DNA of 64,000 nt from Roseomonas populi. GTDB lineage: Bacteria; Pseudomonadota; Alphaproteobacteria; Acetobacterales; Acetobacteraceae. Made by a program: the position numbers and the translations under genes. The stretch spans positions 248,001 through 312,000 of the forward strand of contig NZ_JANJOU010000002.1 in the NCBI RefSeq assembly GCF_024594815.1, read 5' to 3'. The notes beneath the pieces are model-generated. The model was not told the DNA's origin. It worked only from the letters and a program-made list of their open reading frames with translations, and did no database searches. Shown here in pieces: positions 1 to 7,905 of the stretch (the stretch's first letter is position 1; every line of letters starts with the position of its first letter).

Positions 1-501
1 GCAGAGGGAGAGCTGGTCACCCCGCTTGGTGCCGGCCATGGCGTGGGCCTCGTCCACCACCACGCTCCGCAGCCCCGCGAAGAGCTCCGGCGCCTCGGGA
101 TTGGCCAGGAGGACGGCGAGGCTCTCCGGCGTGGTCAGCAGGATGTGCGGCGGGGTCTCGCGCTGCCGGGCACGGCGGTTCTGGGGGGTATCGCCTGTCC
201 GGGTCTCGATGCGGATGGGCAGGCCCATCTCGCTCACGGGGTCCATCAGGTTCCGCGCGATGTCCACCGCCAGCGCCTTCAGCGGCGAGACATAGAGCGT
301 GTGCAGCCCTTCCCGCGGCGCCTCGTGCAACTCCAGCAGGCTTGGCAGGAAGCCCGCCAGGGTCTTGCCGCCGCCCGTCGGGGCGATGAGCAGGGCGCTC
401 TCCCCCGCTCGCGCGGCCTTCCAGAGGGCCAGCTGGTGGGGGCGTGGGGTCCATCCGCGCGCGGCGAACCATCCCGCGAAGGGTTCCGGCAATGTTCCCA
501 T
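1..501 (-). CDS. Lhr-like DEXH-box helicase, N-terminal part (cut by window edge)
   Basis: Reading from an ATG at 501 towards the window start gives 167 residues of a superfamily 2 helicase. Visible motifs are an N-terminal Q-motif-like glutamine (residue 23), a Walker A APTGGGKT at 40-47, a TTPES motif and a DEAH box at about 150-153. The spacing and the YVSPLKAL stretch resemble Lhr-type and ligase-associated DEXH helicases of proteobacteria, which act as ATP-dependent 3'-5' DNA helicases in repair. The C-terminal two thirds, including RecA2, lie outside the window, so the subfamily cannot be settled. It is divergent from rmuC, about 75 bp away. Confidence 0.85.
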   Translation of the reverse strand, partial: MGTLPEPFAGWFAARGWTPRPHQLALWKAARAGESALLIAPTGGGKTLAGFLPSLLELHEAPREGLHTLYVSPLKALAVDIARNLMDPVSEMGLPIRIETRTGDTPQNRRARQRETPPHILLTTPESLAVLLANPEAPELFAGLRSVVVDEAHAMAGTKRGDQLSLC

Positions 502-577
502 GGGCCCCCGGTATATGGCATGGATTTGACGGAGCGCGAGAGCCGCCCCGCAAACCAATGAGTCGAAAGCTTTTCGG

Positions 578-1975
578 ATGGCCGAACTGAGCCCGATCCT
601 GCCCATCATCCTGGCCGGCCTGGCGCTCCTCGGGGTGGCGGCGCTTCTGCTGCGCCGGGGCGGCGGGAGCGGGGAGGCGCTCGCCGTGCTCTCCGCCAAG
701 CTGGACGCGCTGGGGGCAGCGCAGGAACGGGGGGCGGCCACCGCGGCCGAGCGCGCCGCCGCCGCGGAGCGCGTGCTGGCCGACCGGCTGGCCGAATCGC
801 GGCTTGCGACCGAGGCGGCCCTGGCCGCCCAGCGTGAGCGGCTGGGCGCCACTGAGCAGGCCCTGGCCGACCGCCTCTCGGAGGCCACGCGCGCCATGGC
901 TGATGCCCTCGCGGCCCAGGGTCTGGCAGTGGCAAATTCCAGCGCCGCCCAGAACGAGCGCCTCGCCGCCTCCTCCCTCGCGCTGACGGAGACGCTGGCC
1001 AATGCCCTCTCCGCCCAGAACGAGAGGCTGGCGGCGCAGGAGAAGACGCTCGCGGACCGGCTGGCCGCGTCCCAGGAGGCGCTCGGCGCCGCTGTGGCTG
1101 CCCAGAACGAGCGCCTGGGGCGGGTGCTGAACGAGAACGCCCTGAAAGCCGAGGAGACGGCCGGCAAGATCCACGAGCGGCTGGCGGTGATCGACGCGGC
1201 CCGCGCCAACATGGAGGCGCTGGGCGCGCAGGTGGGGAGCCTGGCCCAGATCCTCGGCAACAAGCAGTCCCGCGGCGCCTTCGGCGAGGTGCAGCTGCGC
1301 CAGATCGTGGAGGACCGCCTGCCGCCGGACGGCTTCTCCTGGCAGCACACCCTGGCGAACCGCACGCGCTGCGACGTGCTGATTCGCCTGCCCAACCCGC
1401 CCGGCCCGATCGCCGTGGACAGCAAGTTCCCGCTGGAGGCCTGGCTGGCCGCCCGCGACGCGGCCGATGATGCCGCCCGCATCGCCGCGACCAAGCGCTT
1501 CGCCGCCGACGTGACCCGCCACGTGGACGACGTGGCCGGCAAGTACATCTGCCCCGGCGAGACAGCCGAGGGCGCGCTGATCTTCGTGCCCAGCGAGGCG
1601 ATCTACGCCGACCTGCACGCGGCCCACGCGCCGGTGGTGGACCGGGCGGCGCGGATGGGCGTCTACATCGTCTCGCCCAGCACCATGTGGGCCGTGCTGG
1701 GCACCATGCGCGCCCTGATGCAGGACGTGCGGATACGGGCGGAGGCCGGGCAGATCAAGGCCCAGGTCGCGGAGCTGGTAAAGGATGTGGGCCGGCTGGA
1801 CGACCGCGTGACGAAGCTGCGGAAGCACTTCGCGGACATGCAGGTGGATGTGCAGCAGATCGAGATCACCACGGGCAAGATCGCGCGCCGGGGCGTGGCG
1901 ATCGAGGCGGTGGAGCTGAGCGACTCCCCCGTCATCTCCTCCTCCGGCGGGCTGCTGGCGCCTGCGGCCGACTGA
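578..1975 (+). CDS. rmuC: DNA recombination protein RmuC
   Basis: A 465-residue RmuC-family protein. It has one N-terminal membrane segment (about residues 5-26), then a long Ala/Glu/Arg-rich coiled coil (about 30-215) containing several copies of an AQNERLA heptad-like block, then the conserved RmuC core with GAFGEVQLRQI, the VDSKFPLE motif and SPSTMWAVLGTMRA. The core is a nuclease-like fold. Family members limit inversions at short inverted repeats and affect recombination. Length is typical. The C-terminal tail after the core is short. It faces away from the helicase gene upstream; whether the two repair genes share a promoter region is not clear from the sequence. Confidence 0.95.
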   Translation: MAELSPILPIILAGLALLGVAALLLRRGGGSGEALAVLSAKLDALGAAQERGAATAAERAAAAERVLADRLAESRLATEAALAAQRERLGATEQALADRLSEATRAMADALAAQGLAVANSSAAQNERLAASSLALTETLANALSAQNERLAAQEKTLADRLAASQEALGAAVAAQNERLGRVLNENALKAEETAGKIHERLAVIDAARANMEALGAQVGSLAQILGNKQSRGAFGEVQLRQIVEDRLPPDGFSWQHTLANRTRCDVLIRLPNPPGPIAVDSKFPLEAWLAARDAADDAARIAATKRFAADVTRHVDDVAGKYICPGETAEGALIFVPSEAIYADLHAAHAPVVDRAARMGVYIVSPSTMWAVLGTMRALMQDVRIRAEAGQIKAQVAELVKDVGRLDDRVTKLRKHFADMQVDVQQIEITTGKIARRGVAIEAVELSDSPVISSSGGLLAPAAD

Positions 1976-2032
1976 CTTCCGCCCTGCGCGGGTCTAGAAC
2001 GGGGCCGAGGATCGCCCCAGGGAGTGCCCGCC

Positions 2033-3418
2033 ATGTTCAGCCGCAAGAGCCCCGCCCAGCCGCTCCGGGCCGAGGCCGTCAGCCCCACCCGGCGCGGCCT
2101 CCTGGCACTCGCCTGCGTCTGCTGCGCCCTGCCGCGCCTGGCGGCCGCGGCACCTGCCGTGACGGCGGGCGCCGCGCGCCCGATCCACGCGAAGCTGGAC
2201 GCGGCCGCGAAGGCGATCGAGGAGCGGATGATCGCCTGGCGCCGGGACATCCACCAGAACCCGGAACTGGGAAACCAGGAGCGCCGCACCGCGGCCCTTG
2301 TGGCCGCCCATCTCCGCGGTCTCGGCTACGAGGTGCGGGAGGGCGTGGCCGTGACCGGCGTGGTGGGCGTGCTGCGCGGTGGCGCAGGGGATGGCCCGGT
2401 GGTGGCCCTGCGCGCGGACATGGACGCGCTGCCCGTGGCCGAGCAGGTAGACCTTCCCTTTGCCTCCAGGGCCCGCACGCAGTGGGGTGGGGAGGAGGTG
2501 GGCGTGATGCATGCCTGCGGGCATGACTGCCACGTCGCCATCCAGATGGCCGTGGCCGAGGTGCTGGCCGCGCACCGGAACGAGATCCGCGGCACGGTGA
2601 AGCTGATCTTCCAACCCGCCGAGGAGAAGCTGCCGCTGGGCGAGATCGGCGGCGCGCGGCTGATGGTGCAGCAGGGCGTCATGGCGGACCCGAAGCCGGA
2701 CGCCGTCTTCGGCCTGCACGTCGTGGCCGGCCTGCCCGTGGGGGAGTTGCGCTACCGCGCCGGCGCCGTGACGGCCAGCTCCGACGGCTTCCGCATGACG
2801 ATCACGGGCAAGCAGACCCACGGCGCCATGCCCTGGGCCGGGGTGGACCCGGTGGTTTCTGGCGCGCAGATCGTGACGGCGATGCAGACCTTGGTGAGCC
2901 GCGAGACCGACATCACCCGCCAGGCCGCCGTGCTCAGTGTGGGCACGTTCCACGCCGGCACGCGCTACAACATCATCCCCGAGAAGGTGGAGATGTCCGG
3001 CACGCTCCGCACCTTCGACGAGGCGACGCGCCAGCGCATCATGGGGCGCCTGAAGGAGATGGCGGAGGGCATGGCCGCCAGCATGGGCGCGAAGGCCGAG
3101 GTGATCTGGGAGGCCAACGGCTACCCGCCCGTCCAGGCCGATACGGCGCTGGTGGAGCGCATGGCGCCGAGCCTCGCCCGTGTGGCCGGGGAGAAGGCGA
3201 GGGAGGGCGAGCGCAGCTCGGCCGGGGAGGATTTCTCCTACTTCGCCCAGGTCTCGCCCGGCATGTTCTTCATGGTCGGCATCGACGCGCCGGGCACCCA
3301 GGGCGCCGCGCCCAACCACTCGCCGCGCTTCCGGGTGGACGAGGCCGGGCTGATCACCGGGCTTCGCGCCATGCTGCACATCGTGGCGGACTACACGGGC
3401 AGCGGCATGCCGGCCTGA
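2033..3418 (+). CDS. Exported M20 amidohydrolase (hippurate/IAA-amino acid hydrolase type)
   Basis: An M20D-family metallopeptidase of 461 residues. The N-terminus has a twin-arginine-like PTRRG followed by a hydrophobic stretch and an Ala-rich cleavage region (about residues 18-45), suggesting export. Metal-site motifs are RADMDALP at about 127-134, MHACGHDCH at about 159-167 and PAEE further on. Relatives hydrolyse N-acyl amino acids such as hippurate or indole-acetyl amino acids, or peptidyl amides. The ATG at 2033 has GGGAG eight bases upstream. A GTG at 2024 overlaps that ribosome site, so it is less likely. The precise substrate cannot be read from sequence. It ends at a hairpin shared with the convergent receptor gene. 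Confidence 0.88.
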   Translation: MFSRKSPAQPLRAEAVSPTRRGLLALACVCCALPRLAAAAPAVTAGAARPIHAKLDAAAKAIEERMIAWRRDIHQNPELGNQERRTAALVAAHLRGLGYEVREGVAVTGVVGVLRGGAGDGPVVALRADMDALPVAEQVDLPFASRARTQWGGEEVGVMHACGHDCHVAIQMAVAEVLAAHRNEIRGTVKLIFQPAEEKLPLGEIGGARLMVQQGVMADPKPDAVFGLHVVAGLPVGELRYRAGAVTASSDGFRMTITGKQTHGAMPWAGVDPVVSGAQIVTAMQTLVSRETDITRQAAVLSVGTFHAGTRYNIIPEKVEMSGTLRTFDEATRQRIMGRLKEMAEGMAASMGAKAEVIWEANGYPPVQADTALVERMAPSLARVAGEKAREGERSSAGEDFSYFAQVSPGMFFMVGIDAPGTQGAAPNHSPRFRVDEAGLITGLRAMLHIVADYTGSGMPA

Positions 3419-3428
3419 GATTGCGGGG

Positions 3429-3451
3429 CGGGGGAGGGTGATCCTCCCCCG
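3429..3451. terminator. Bidirectional hairpin between convergent genes
   Basis: A perfect 9-bp stem CGGGGGAGG/CCTCCCCCG with a 5-nt loop lies between two convergent stop codons (3418 and 3459). There is no clear T run on either strand, so termination may be weak or factor-assisted. Confidence 0.6.
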
Positions 3452-3458
3452 GCCCGTC

Positions 3459-4436
3459 TCAGGCGGGCGTCATTCCGATCGCCTTCACCACCGGCTCCCA
3501 CTTCTCGATCTCCGCGCCGAGCCAGGCGGCGGCCGTCTCGGGAGTCGTGTCCGAGCGCGGCTGGATCGTCATCTCCGTGAAGCGCTGCTGCACGCGCGCG
3601 TCCCGCACCACGGCGTTCGCCGCCTCGTTCAGCTTCCGCACGATGTCGTCCGGCGTGCCGGCGGGGGCGAAGAGCATGTGCCAGGTATAGGCCTCGTAGC
3701 CCGGCAGCCCGGCCTCGGAGAAGGTCGGCACATCGGGCAGCTGCGGCACCCGCTTCGCCGAGCTGATGGCCAGCCCCCGCGTCTGCCCGCGCCTCACGCT
3801 CTCCACCCCGTCGGAGGCGACGTTGAGGATCATGGTCAGGTTCCCGTTCAGCAGGTCCGGCATGGCGGGGGCCGAGCCGCGGTAGGGGACGTGGTTCATC
3901 TTCAGCCCGCCCGCCGCGTGCAGGAAAAGCTCGGTTGCCAGGTGCACCGCCCCGCCGGCGCCGGAACTGCCGTAGTCCATCCGCCCCGGCTTGTCCCGGA
4001 CCATCGCGATCAGCGCCCGCAGGTCATCCGCCGGAACCTTGTTGTTGACCTGCAGCAGCATGGGGATGGTTCCCAGCAGCGCCACCGGCTGGAAATCCCG
4101 CACCGGGTCGAAGGAGAGATTGTTGAAGAGGACCCGCAGCACGGAGTGCGCCACGGTGCTGTAGAGGAAGGTGGCACCGTCCTTCGGCGCCTTCGCCACC
4201 ATCTCCGTGCCCACCACGACGCCGGAACCCGTGCGGTTCTCCACCACCACGCGCTCCGGCAAGGCGTTGGAGAGCCCGTCCGCGATCAGGCGGGCGGCCA
4301 CGTCCGTGGGCCCACCGGCGGCGAAGGGGCAGATCAGCCGGATGGGCTGCCTGGGCCAGGCCCCTTGTGCGCGGACGATGCGGGGCGCAGCCAGCCCGGC
4401 CGCGATGCCCAGGATGCCACGGCGCCGGATGCGCAT
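3459..4436 (-). CDS. TctC/Bug-family tripartite tricarboxylate transporter receptor
   Basis: A 325-residue periplasmic solute receptor. It has an RRRG-containing signal peptide (about residues 1-24, ending near VRAQG), then the family signature PIRLICPFAAGGPTD near the mature N-terminus, plus the HVPYRGSAPAM and DYGSSGAGG stretches typical of Bug proteins. These receptors bind carboxylates or related ligands and feed a TctA/TctB membrane pair, which is not present nearby. The start at 4436 has GGGAGGAG a few bases upstream; longer in-frame reading is not needed. The next gene upstream on the same strand is an alpha-hydroxyacid dehydrogenase (92 bp away), so a hydroxy- or keto-acid ligand is a reasonable guess only. 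Confidence 0.9.
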   Translation of the reverse strand: MRIRRRGILGIAAGLAAPRIVRAQGAWPRQPIRLICPFAAGGPTDVAARLIADGLSNALPERVVVENRTGSGVVVGTEMVAKAPKDGATFLYSTVAHSVLRVLFNNLSFDPVRDFQPVALLGTIPMLLQVNNKVPADDLRALIAMVRDKPGRMDYGSSGAGGAVHLATELFLHAAGGLKMNHVPYRGSAPAMPDLLNGNLTMILNVASDGVESVRRGQTRGLAISSAKRVPQLPDVPTFSEAGLPGYEAYTWHMLFAPAGTPDDIVRKLNEAANAVVRDARVQQRFTEMTIQPRSDTTPETAAAWLGAEIEKWEPVVKAIGMTPA

Positions 4437-4528
4437 GGTTTCTCCTCCCTCATCGGTGCTTGCCGCACCTTGTGGGAGGAGCGTGTCATCCCGCCGCGCC
4501 GGACTGCAAGGAAAAGGGCCGGGGAGGA

Positions 4529-5809
4529 TCAGTCCTTCAGCGCGGCCGCCAACTCGGCCTTCGTCGGCACCCCCGCGACGCGGATCAGGTTCTCCACCCC
4601 GATCTCCCCCGGCGATTGCAGGCCGAGGAAGGCAACGTTGCGGTTCACCTCCGAGGAGAGCAGCTCGATTCCGTGCCGCACCCCGGCCTCCCCGCCCACC
4701 GCGGCGGCGTAAAGGAAGGGGCGGCCGACGAAGACGAAGTCCGCGCCCATGGCGAGCGCCTTCAGCACGTCCGTCCCCCGTCGAACGCCGCCATCCATCA
4801 TCACGGTCATCCCGCCGGCCGCCGCCTTCACCTCCGGCAGGGCGCGGAAGGCGGAGATCGCGCCGTCCAGCTGCCGCCCGCCATGGTTGGAGACGATGAC
4901 GCCGTCCGCGCCCTCCTCGGCGGCGCGGCGGGCGTCCTCCCCGGTCAGGATGCCCTTCACGACCAGCCGGCCCTTCCACTGGCGCCGGATCTGGGCGAGG
5001 TGCGTCCAGTTCAGGTGATCCCGCGCGCCGAAGTCGCGCTCCACGTGCTTGGCGATGATGGGCGCGCCGCGCGTGGCGTATGAGTTCTCGAAATGCGGCA
5101 TGCCGTGGTGCCGCAAGGTGCGGAGCAGGGTGTTGAGAAGCCAGTGCGGGTGGGTGATCCCGTCCCAGGCCAGGCGCAGGTTCGGCTTGAGCGGCGTGGA
5201 GAAGCCGGTGCGGACGTTGTTCTCCCGGTTACCGAGCGTGGTGGTGTCCACCGTCAGCAGCAGCGTCCCGAAGCCCGCCTTCTGCACCCGGTCCACCAGC
5301 GCCTCGATCCGGGCGGGCTCGCCGGGCAGATAGGCCTGGAACCAGGCGCGGGGATACTCCTTCGCCACCTCTTCCATCCGGATGAGGGAGGATCCGCTCA
5401 TGATCATCGGGATCCCCGCCTCCCGCGCCGCGCGCGCGAGGACGAGGTCGCCCCGATAGGCCATCATCGCGCTGATCCCCATCGGCGCGATGCCGAAGGG
5501 CGCGCCAAACTCCTCGCCGAAGAGGCTGGTCTTCATGCTGCGGCGGGAGACGTCGATCAGGTAGCGGGGCTTGAAGGCCCATTCCCCGAAGACGGTCCGG
5601 TTGTCCGTGCGGGAGGCATTGGTCTCCACCGCGCCGGCGATATAGCCGAAGAGCGGCCGCGGCAGGCGCCGCCGGGCCGCCTCCTCGAAGTCGTCCAGCG
5701 CCAGGATCGGCCGCAGCACGCGCGGCGTGTTCTTCGAGACTGTCCGATAGACGCTCTGGGCCGGGGGAGGGACGGGGGCCGCGGGTTGGATGGGGGTGCC
5801 GTCGGCCAT
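4529..5809 (-). CDS. FMN-dependent alpha-hydroxy-acid dehydrogenase (lactate dehydrogenase/glycolate oxidase family)
   Basis: A 426-residue member of the FMN TIM-barrel family that oxidises (S)-2-hydroxyacids such as lactate, glycolate or mandelate. Recognisable elements are ARRRLPRPLFGYIAGAV near the N-terminus, the FMN/substrate region APMG, the WFQAY tyrosine region, the active-site SNHGGRQLDG block with the catalytic histidine, and DGGVRRGTDVLKALAMGA, which binds the phosphate. All key segments are intact. There is an extra proline-rich N-terminal tail of about 30 residues. Substrate is not resolved. It sits directly upstream of a TctC receptor on the same strand, compatible with uptake and oxidation of one hydroxyacid. 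Confidence 0.9.
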   Translation of the reverse strand: MADGTPIQPAAPVPPPAQSVYRTVSKNTPRVLRPILALDDFEEAARRRLPRPLFGYIAGAVETNASRTDNRTVFGEWAFKPRYLIDVSRRSMKTSLFGEEFGAPFGIAPMGISAMMAYRGDLVLARAAREAGIPMIMSGSSLIRMEEVAKEYPRAWFQAYLPGEPARIEALVDRVQKAGFGTLLLTVDTTTLGNRENNVRTGFSTPLKPNLRLAWDGITHPHWLLNTLLRTLRHHGMPHFENSYATRGAPIIAKHVERDFGARDHLNWTHLAQIRRQWKGRLVVKGILTGEDARRAAEEGADGVIVSNHGGRQLDGAISAFRALPEVKAAAGGMTVMMDGGVRRGTDVLKALAMGADFVFVGRPFLYAAAVGGEAGVRHGIELLSSEVNRNVAFLGLQSPGEIGVENLIRVAGVPTKAELAAALKD

Positions 5810-5899
5810 GCCGTTATCCTCCGGTCGTGCGAAGCTGCTTTCCTCCAGTATCGGGGAGATGTGGGGAACGGGGTAGTCGCGGCCGGCCGATTTGGCGGC

Positions 5900-6604
5900 T
5901 CAGGACACCTGCCGGACCTCGGCCGCGAAGGGGCTGAGGCCGAGCCATTGCTGCATACTCCGCCGGATCCGCGTGTCGCCCTCCAGCTCCAGCTGGCCGG
6001 ACTCCATCTCCCGCTGCACGGTGGTAATGCCCATCCAGATCGCCGTCATGCTCCGCAGGGGCGTGGTAACGAGCAGGTCCACGTCGAAGCCCGGGTCGTC
6101 CTTGCAGAGGTCCACCTCGCCCCGGTCGATGACCAGCCACCAGTTCCGCCGGCTCTCCGGAAGTTCGGGGTACTGGAAATGAATCGTGCAGCGCCGGGGA
6201 GGCAGGGGATCCGGCCTCAGGTTCCGGCGCATGTCCCACATCAGCAGGGAGGGATCGAGCTTGCGCAGGGAGAGCTGTGAGTCCACCCAGCGCTGCCCCC
6301 AGGCGCCCAGCCCCAGCACAATCGGGCGCAGGTCCTCTCCGGCCCGGGAGAGGTGGTATTCCGCCACGCCCCGGGGCCCCGGCCGCGGCTCGATCACCCC
6401 GGCCCGCTCCAGTTCCTTGAGGCGCTTGGAGAGCAGGGCGGGGGACATGCGCGGCAGCCCGCGGCGCAGGTCGTTGAACCGGGTGGAGCCGCAGAGCAGC
6501 TCCCGCACGATGAGGACGGTCCATCGCTGGCACAGGACCTCGGCCGCCATCGAGATCGGGCAGAACTGGCCGTAGCTACCGACATCATCCACGGAGGCGT
6601 GCAT
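5900..6604 (-). CDS. HxlR-family transcriptional regulator with C-terminal SCP2-like domain
   Basis: A 234-residue regulator. The N-terminal winged helix (about residues 12-105) carries the HxlR pattern CPISMAAEVLCQRWT, with a cysteine at residue 15 of the type used in redox or electrophile sensing in some relatives, and SPALLSKRLKELERAGVI. The remaining 120 residues resemble a sterol-carrier-like ligand domain found in longer HxlR proteins. The ATG at 6604 has GGGAGGG upstream. It is divergent from an acyl-CoA dehydrogenase homologue with 134 bp between them, and that gap has a 14-bp palindrome. Control of the divergent gene and of itself is inferred from this layout. Confidence 0.85.
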   Translation of the reverse strand: MHASVDDVGSYGQFCPISMAAEVLCQRWTVLIVRELLCGSTRFNDLRRGLPRMSPALLSKRLKELERAGVIEPRPGPRGVAEYHLSRAGEDLRPIVLGLGAWGQRWVDSQLSLRKLDPSLLMWDMRRNLRPDPLPPRRCTIHFQYPELPESRRNWWLVIDRGEVDLCKDDPGFDVDLLVTTPLRSMTAIWMGITTVQREMESGQLELEGDTRIRRSMQQWLGLSPFAAEVRQVS

Positions 6605-6665
6605 GGGGCCCTCCCGGTGCGGGTTCCTGCCCCGATCCTAGCGCCCTTCGGCGGCCAGCGCAGTA

Positions 6666-6679
6666 CAGTTCGTGAACTG
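6666..6679. promoter_or_regulatory. Palindrome, candidate HxlR operator
   Basis: The perfect inverted repeat CAGTTC-GT-GAACTG lies mid-way in the divergent region between the HxlR gene (start 6604) and the dehydrogenase gene (start 6739). Its position suits binding by the dimeric regulator; binding is inferred. Confidence 0.45.
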
Positions 6680-6738
6680 GAGGTAATTTCGATATCGGAG
6701 CAATCATTCCGGACAACCCAGTACGGAGGAGGACGTCC

Positions 6739-7905
6739 ATGAGTGCTACGATCACCCCGGCCCCGGCCAGCGAAAGCCTGCCGAGGACGGCCGAAACCCC
6801 TGCCGCGCGGGCCCGGGAACTCCTGCCCCTGCTCTCGGCACAGGCCTCCGGCCATGACGAGGCGGACAGCTTCGTCGGGGAGAACTACGACCTGCTGAAA
6901 GGGGCCGGGCTCGTCGAGGCCGGCGTTCCGCGCGGGCTTGGCGGCGGCGGGGCCGGGATCCGGGAACTGGCCGAGATGCTCCGCATCCTCGCCCATGGGT
7001 GCAGCTCCACCGCGCTCGCCTTCTCCATGCACACGCACCAGGTGGCGGTCCCGGCCTGGCGATGGGAGCACCAGGGCGCGAAGCCCGTGGAGCAGCTGCT
7101 GCGCCGCGTGGCGGCGGAGCGGATCATCCTGCTCTCCAGTGGCGGGGCCGACTGGATCGCCGGCTCCGGCGAGGCCCGCCGTGTGGAGGGAGGCTACCGC
7201 ATCTACGGGACCAAGACCTTCTCCTCCGGCTCCCCCGCCGGCGACCTGCTGATGACCGGTGCGGTGCTGCGGGAGGAGGAGGGCGATTCCGTCATCCACT
7301 TCGCCGCGCCGATGAAGGCGCCCGAGGTGCGCGTGCTGGACACATGGCGGGCCCTGGGGATGCGCGGCACGGGATCGAACGACGTGTTGATCGACGGTCT
7401 TTTCGTCGCCGACGCGCAGGTCTCCTTCAAGCGCCGGGCCGGCGAGTGGCACCCGGTGTTCCAGATCATCGCGACCATCGCCTTCCCGCTGATCTACGCG
7501 GTGTATCTCGGCGTGGCGGAGCGGGCGCGGGATATGGCGATTGCCGCCGCGAAGGCGCGCCGGCCGGGGGAGGACGCGCTGCTGCTCGCGGGGCGCATGG
7601 AAAACTCGCTGCGGGCAGCGAGGCTGGCCCATGACTGGATGCTGCGCGCGGCCGAGCGGAACGCGCCCGGCGAGGAGAGCGTGAACGATGTGATGACCGG
7701 TCGGGCCCTTCTCGCCGAGGCGGCGATCCGGACTGTGGAGCTGGCGATGGAGCTGGCGGGTGGTGCCGCCTTCCAGCGCAAGGCCGGGATCGAGCGGCTG
7801 TTCCGAGACGTGCAGGGCGCCCGCTTCCATCCGCTCCAGCCCTTGCCCCAGGCCCGGTACGCCGGGGCAATGGCCCTCGGCCTACCGGTGGCGCGGATCT
7901 TCTAG
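6739..7905 (+). CDS. Acyl-CoA dehydrogenase family protein
   Basis: A 388-residue flavoprotein of the acyl-CoA dehydrogenase superfamily. The order is an N-terminal helical domain, a central beta domain (with LSSGGADW and the KTFSSGSPAGD stretch) and a C-terminal four-helix domain. The usual C-terminal catalytic glutamate block is not recognisable, so this may be a divergent dehydrogenase or a flavin monooxygenase-like relative rather than a beta-oxidation enzyme. GGAGGA precedes the ATG. It is divergent from the HxlR regulator that probably controls it. Its TAG stop shares the CTAG at 7902-7905 with the convergent pcaB stop. Confidence 0.85.
   Translation: MSATITPAPASESLPRTAETPAARARELLPLLSAQASGHDEADSFVGENYDLLKGAGLVEAGVPRGLGGGGAGIRELAEMLRILAHGCSSTALAFSMHTHQVAVPAWRWEHQGAKPVEQLLRRVAAERIILLSSGGADWIAGSGEARRVEGGYRIYGTKTFSSGSPAGDLLMTGAVLREEEGDSVIHFAAPMKAPEVRVLDTWRALGMRGTGSNDVLIDGLFVADAQVSFKRRAGEWHPVFQIIATIAFPLIYAVYLGVAERARDMAIAAAKARRPGEDALLLAGRMENSLRAARLAHDWMLRAAERNAPGEESVNDVMTGRALLAEAAIRTVELAMELAGGAAFQRKAGIERLFRDVQGARFHPLQPLPQARYAGAMALGLPVARIF

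Noticed and set aside
17-1828. A 603-residue minus-strand open frame across the helicase start and rmuC
   Set aside because: It is antisense to the clear RmuC family match and has the Arg/Gly/His-rich composition of GC-driven shadow frames.
3459-4979. N-terminal extension of the TctC receptor to 506 residues
   Set aside because: The added part overlaps the alpha-hydroxyacid dehydrogenase gene in another frame; the ATG at 4436 has a good ribosome site followed by a signal peptide.
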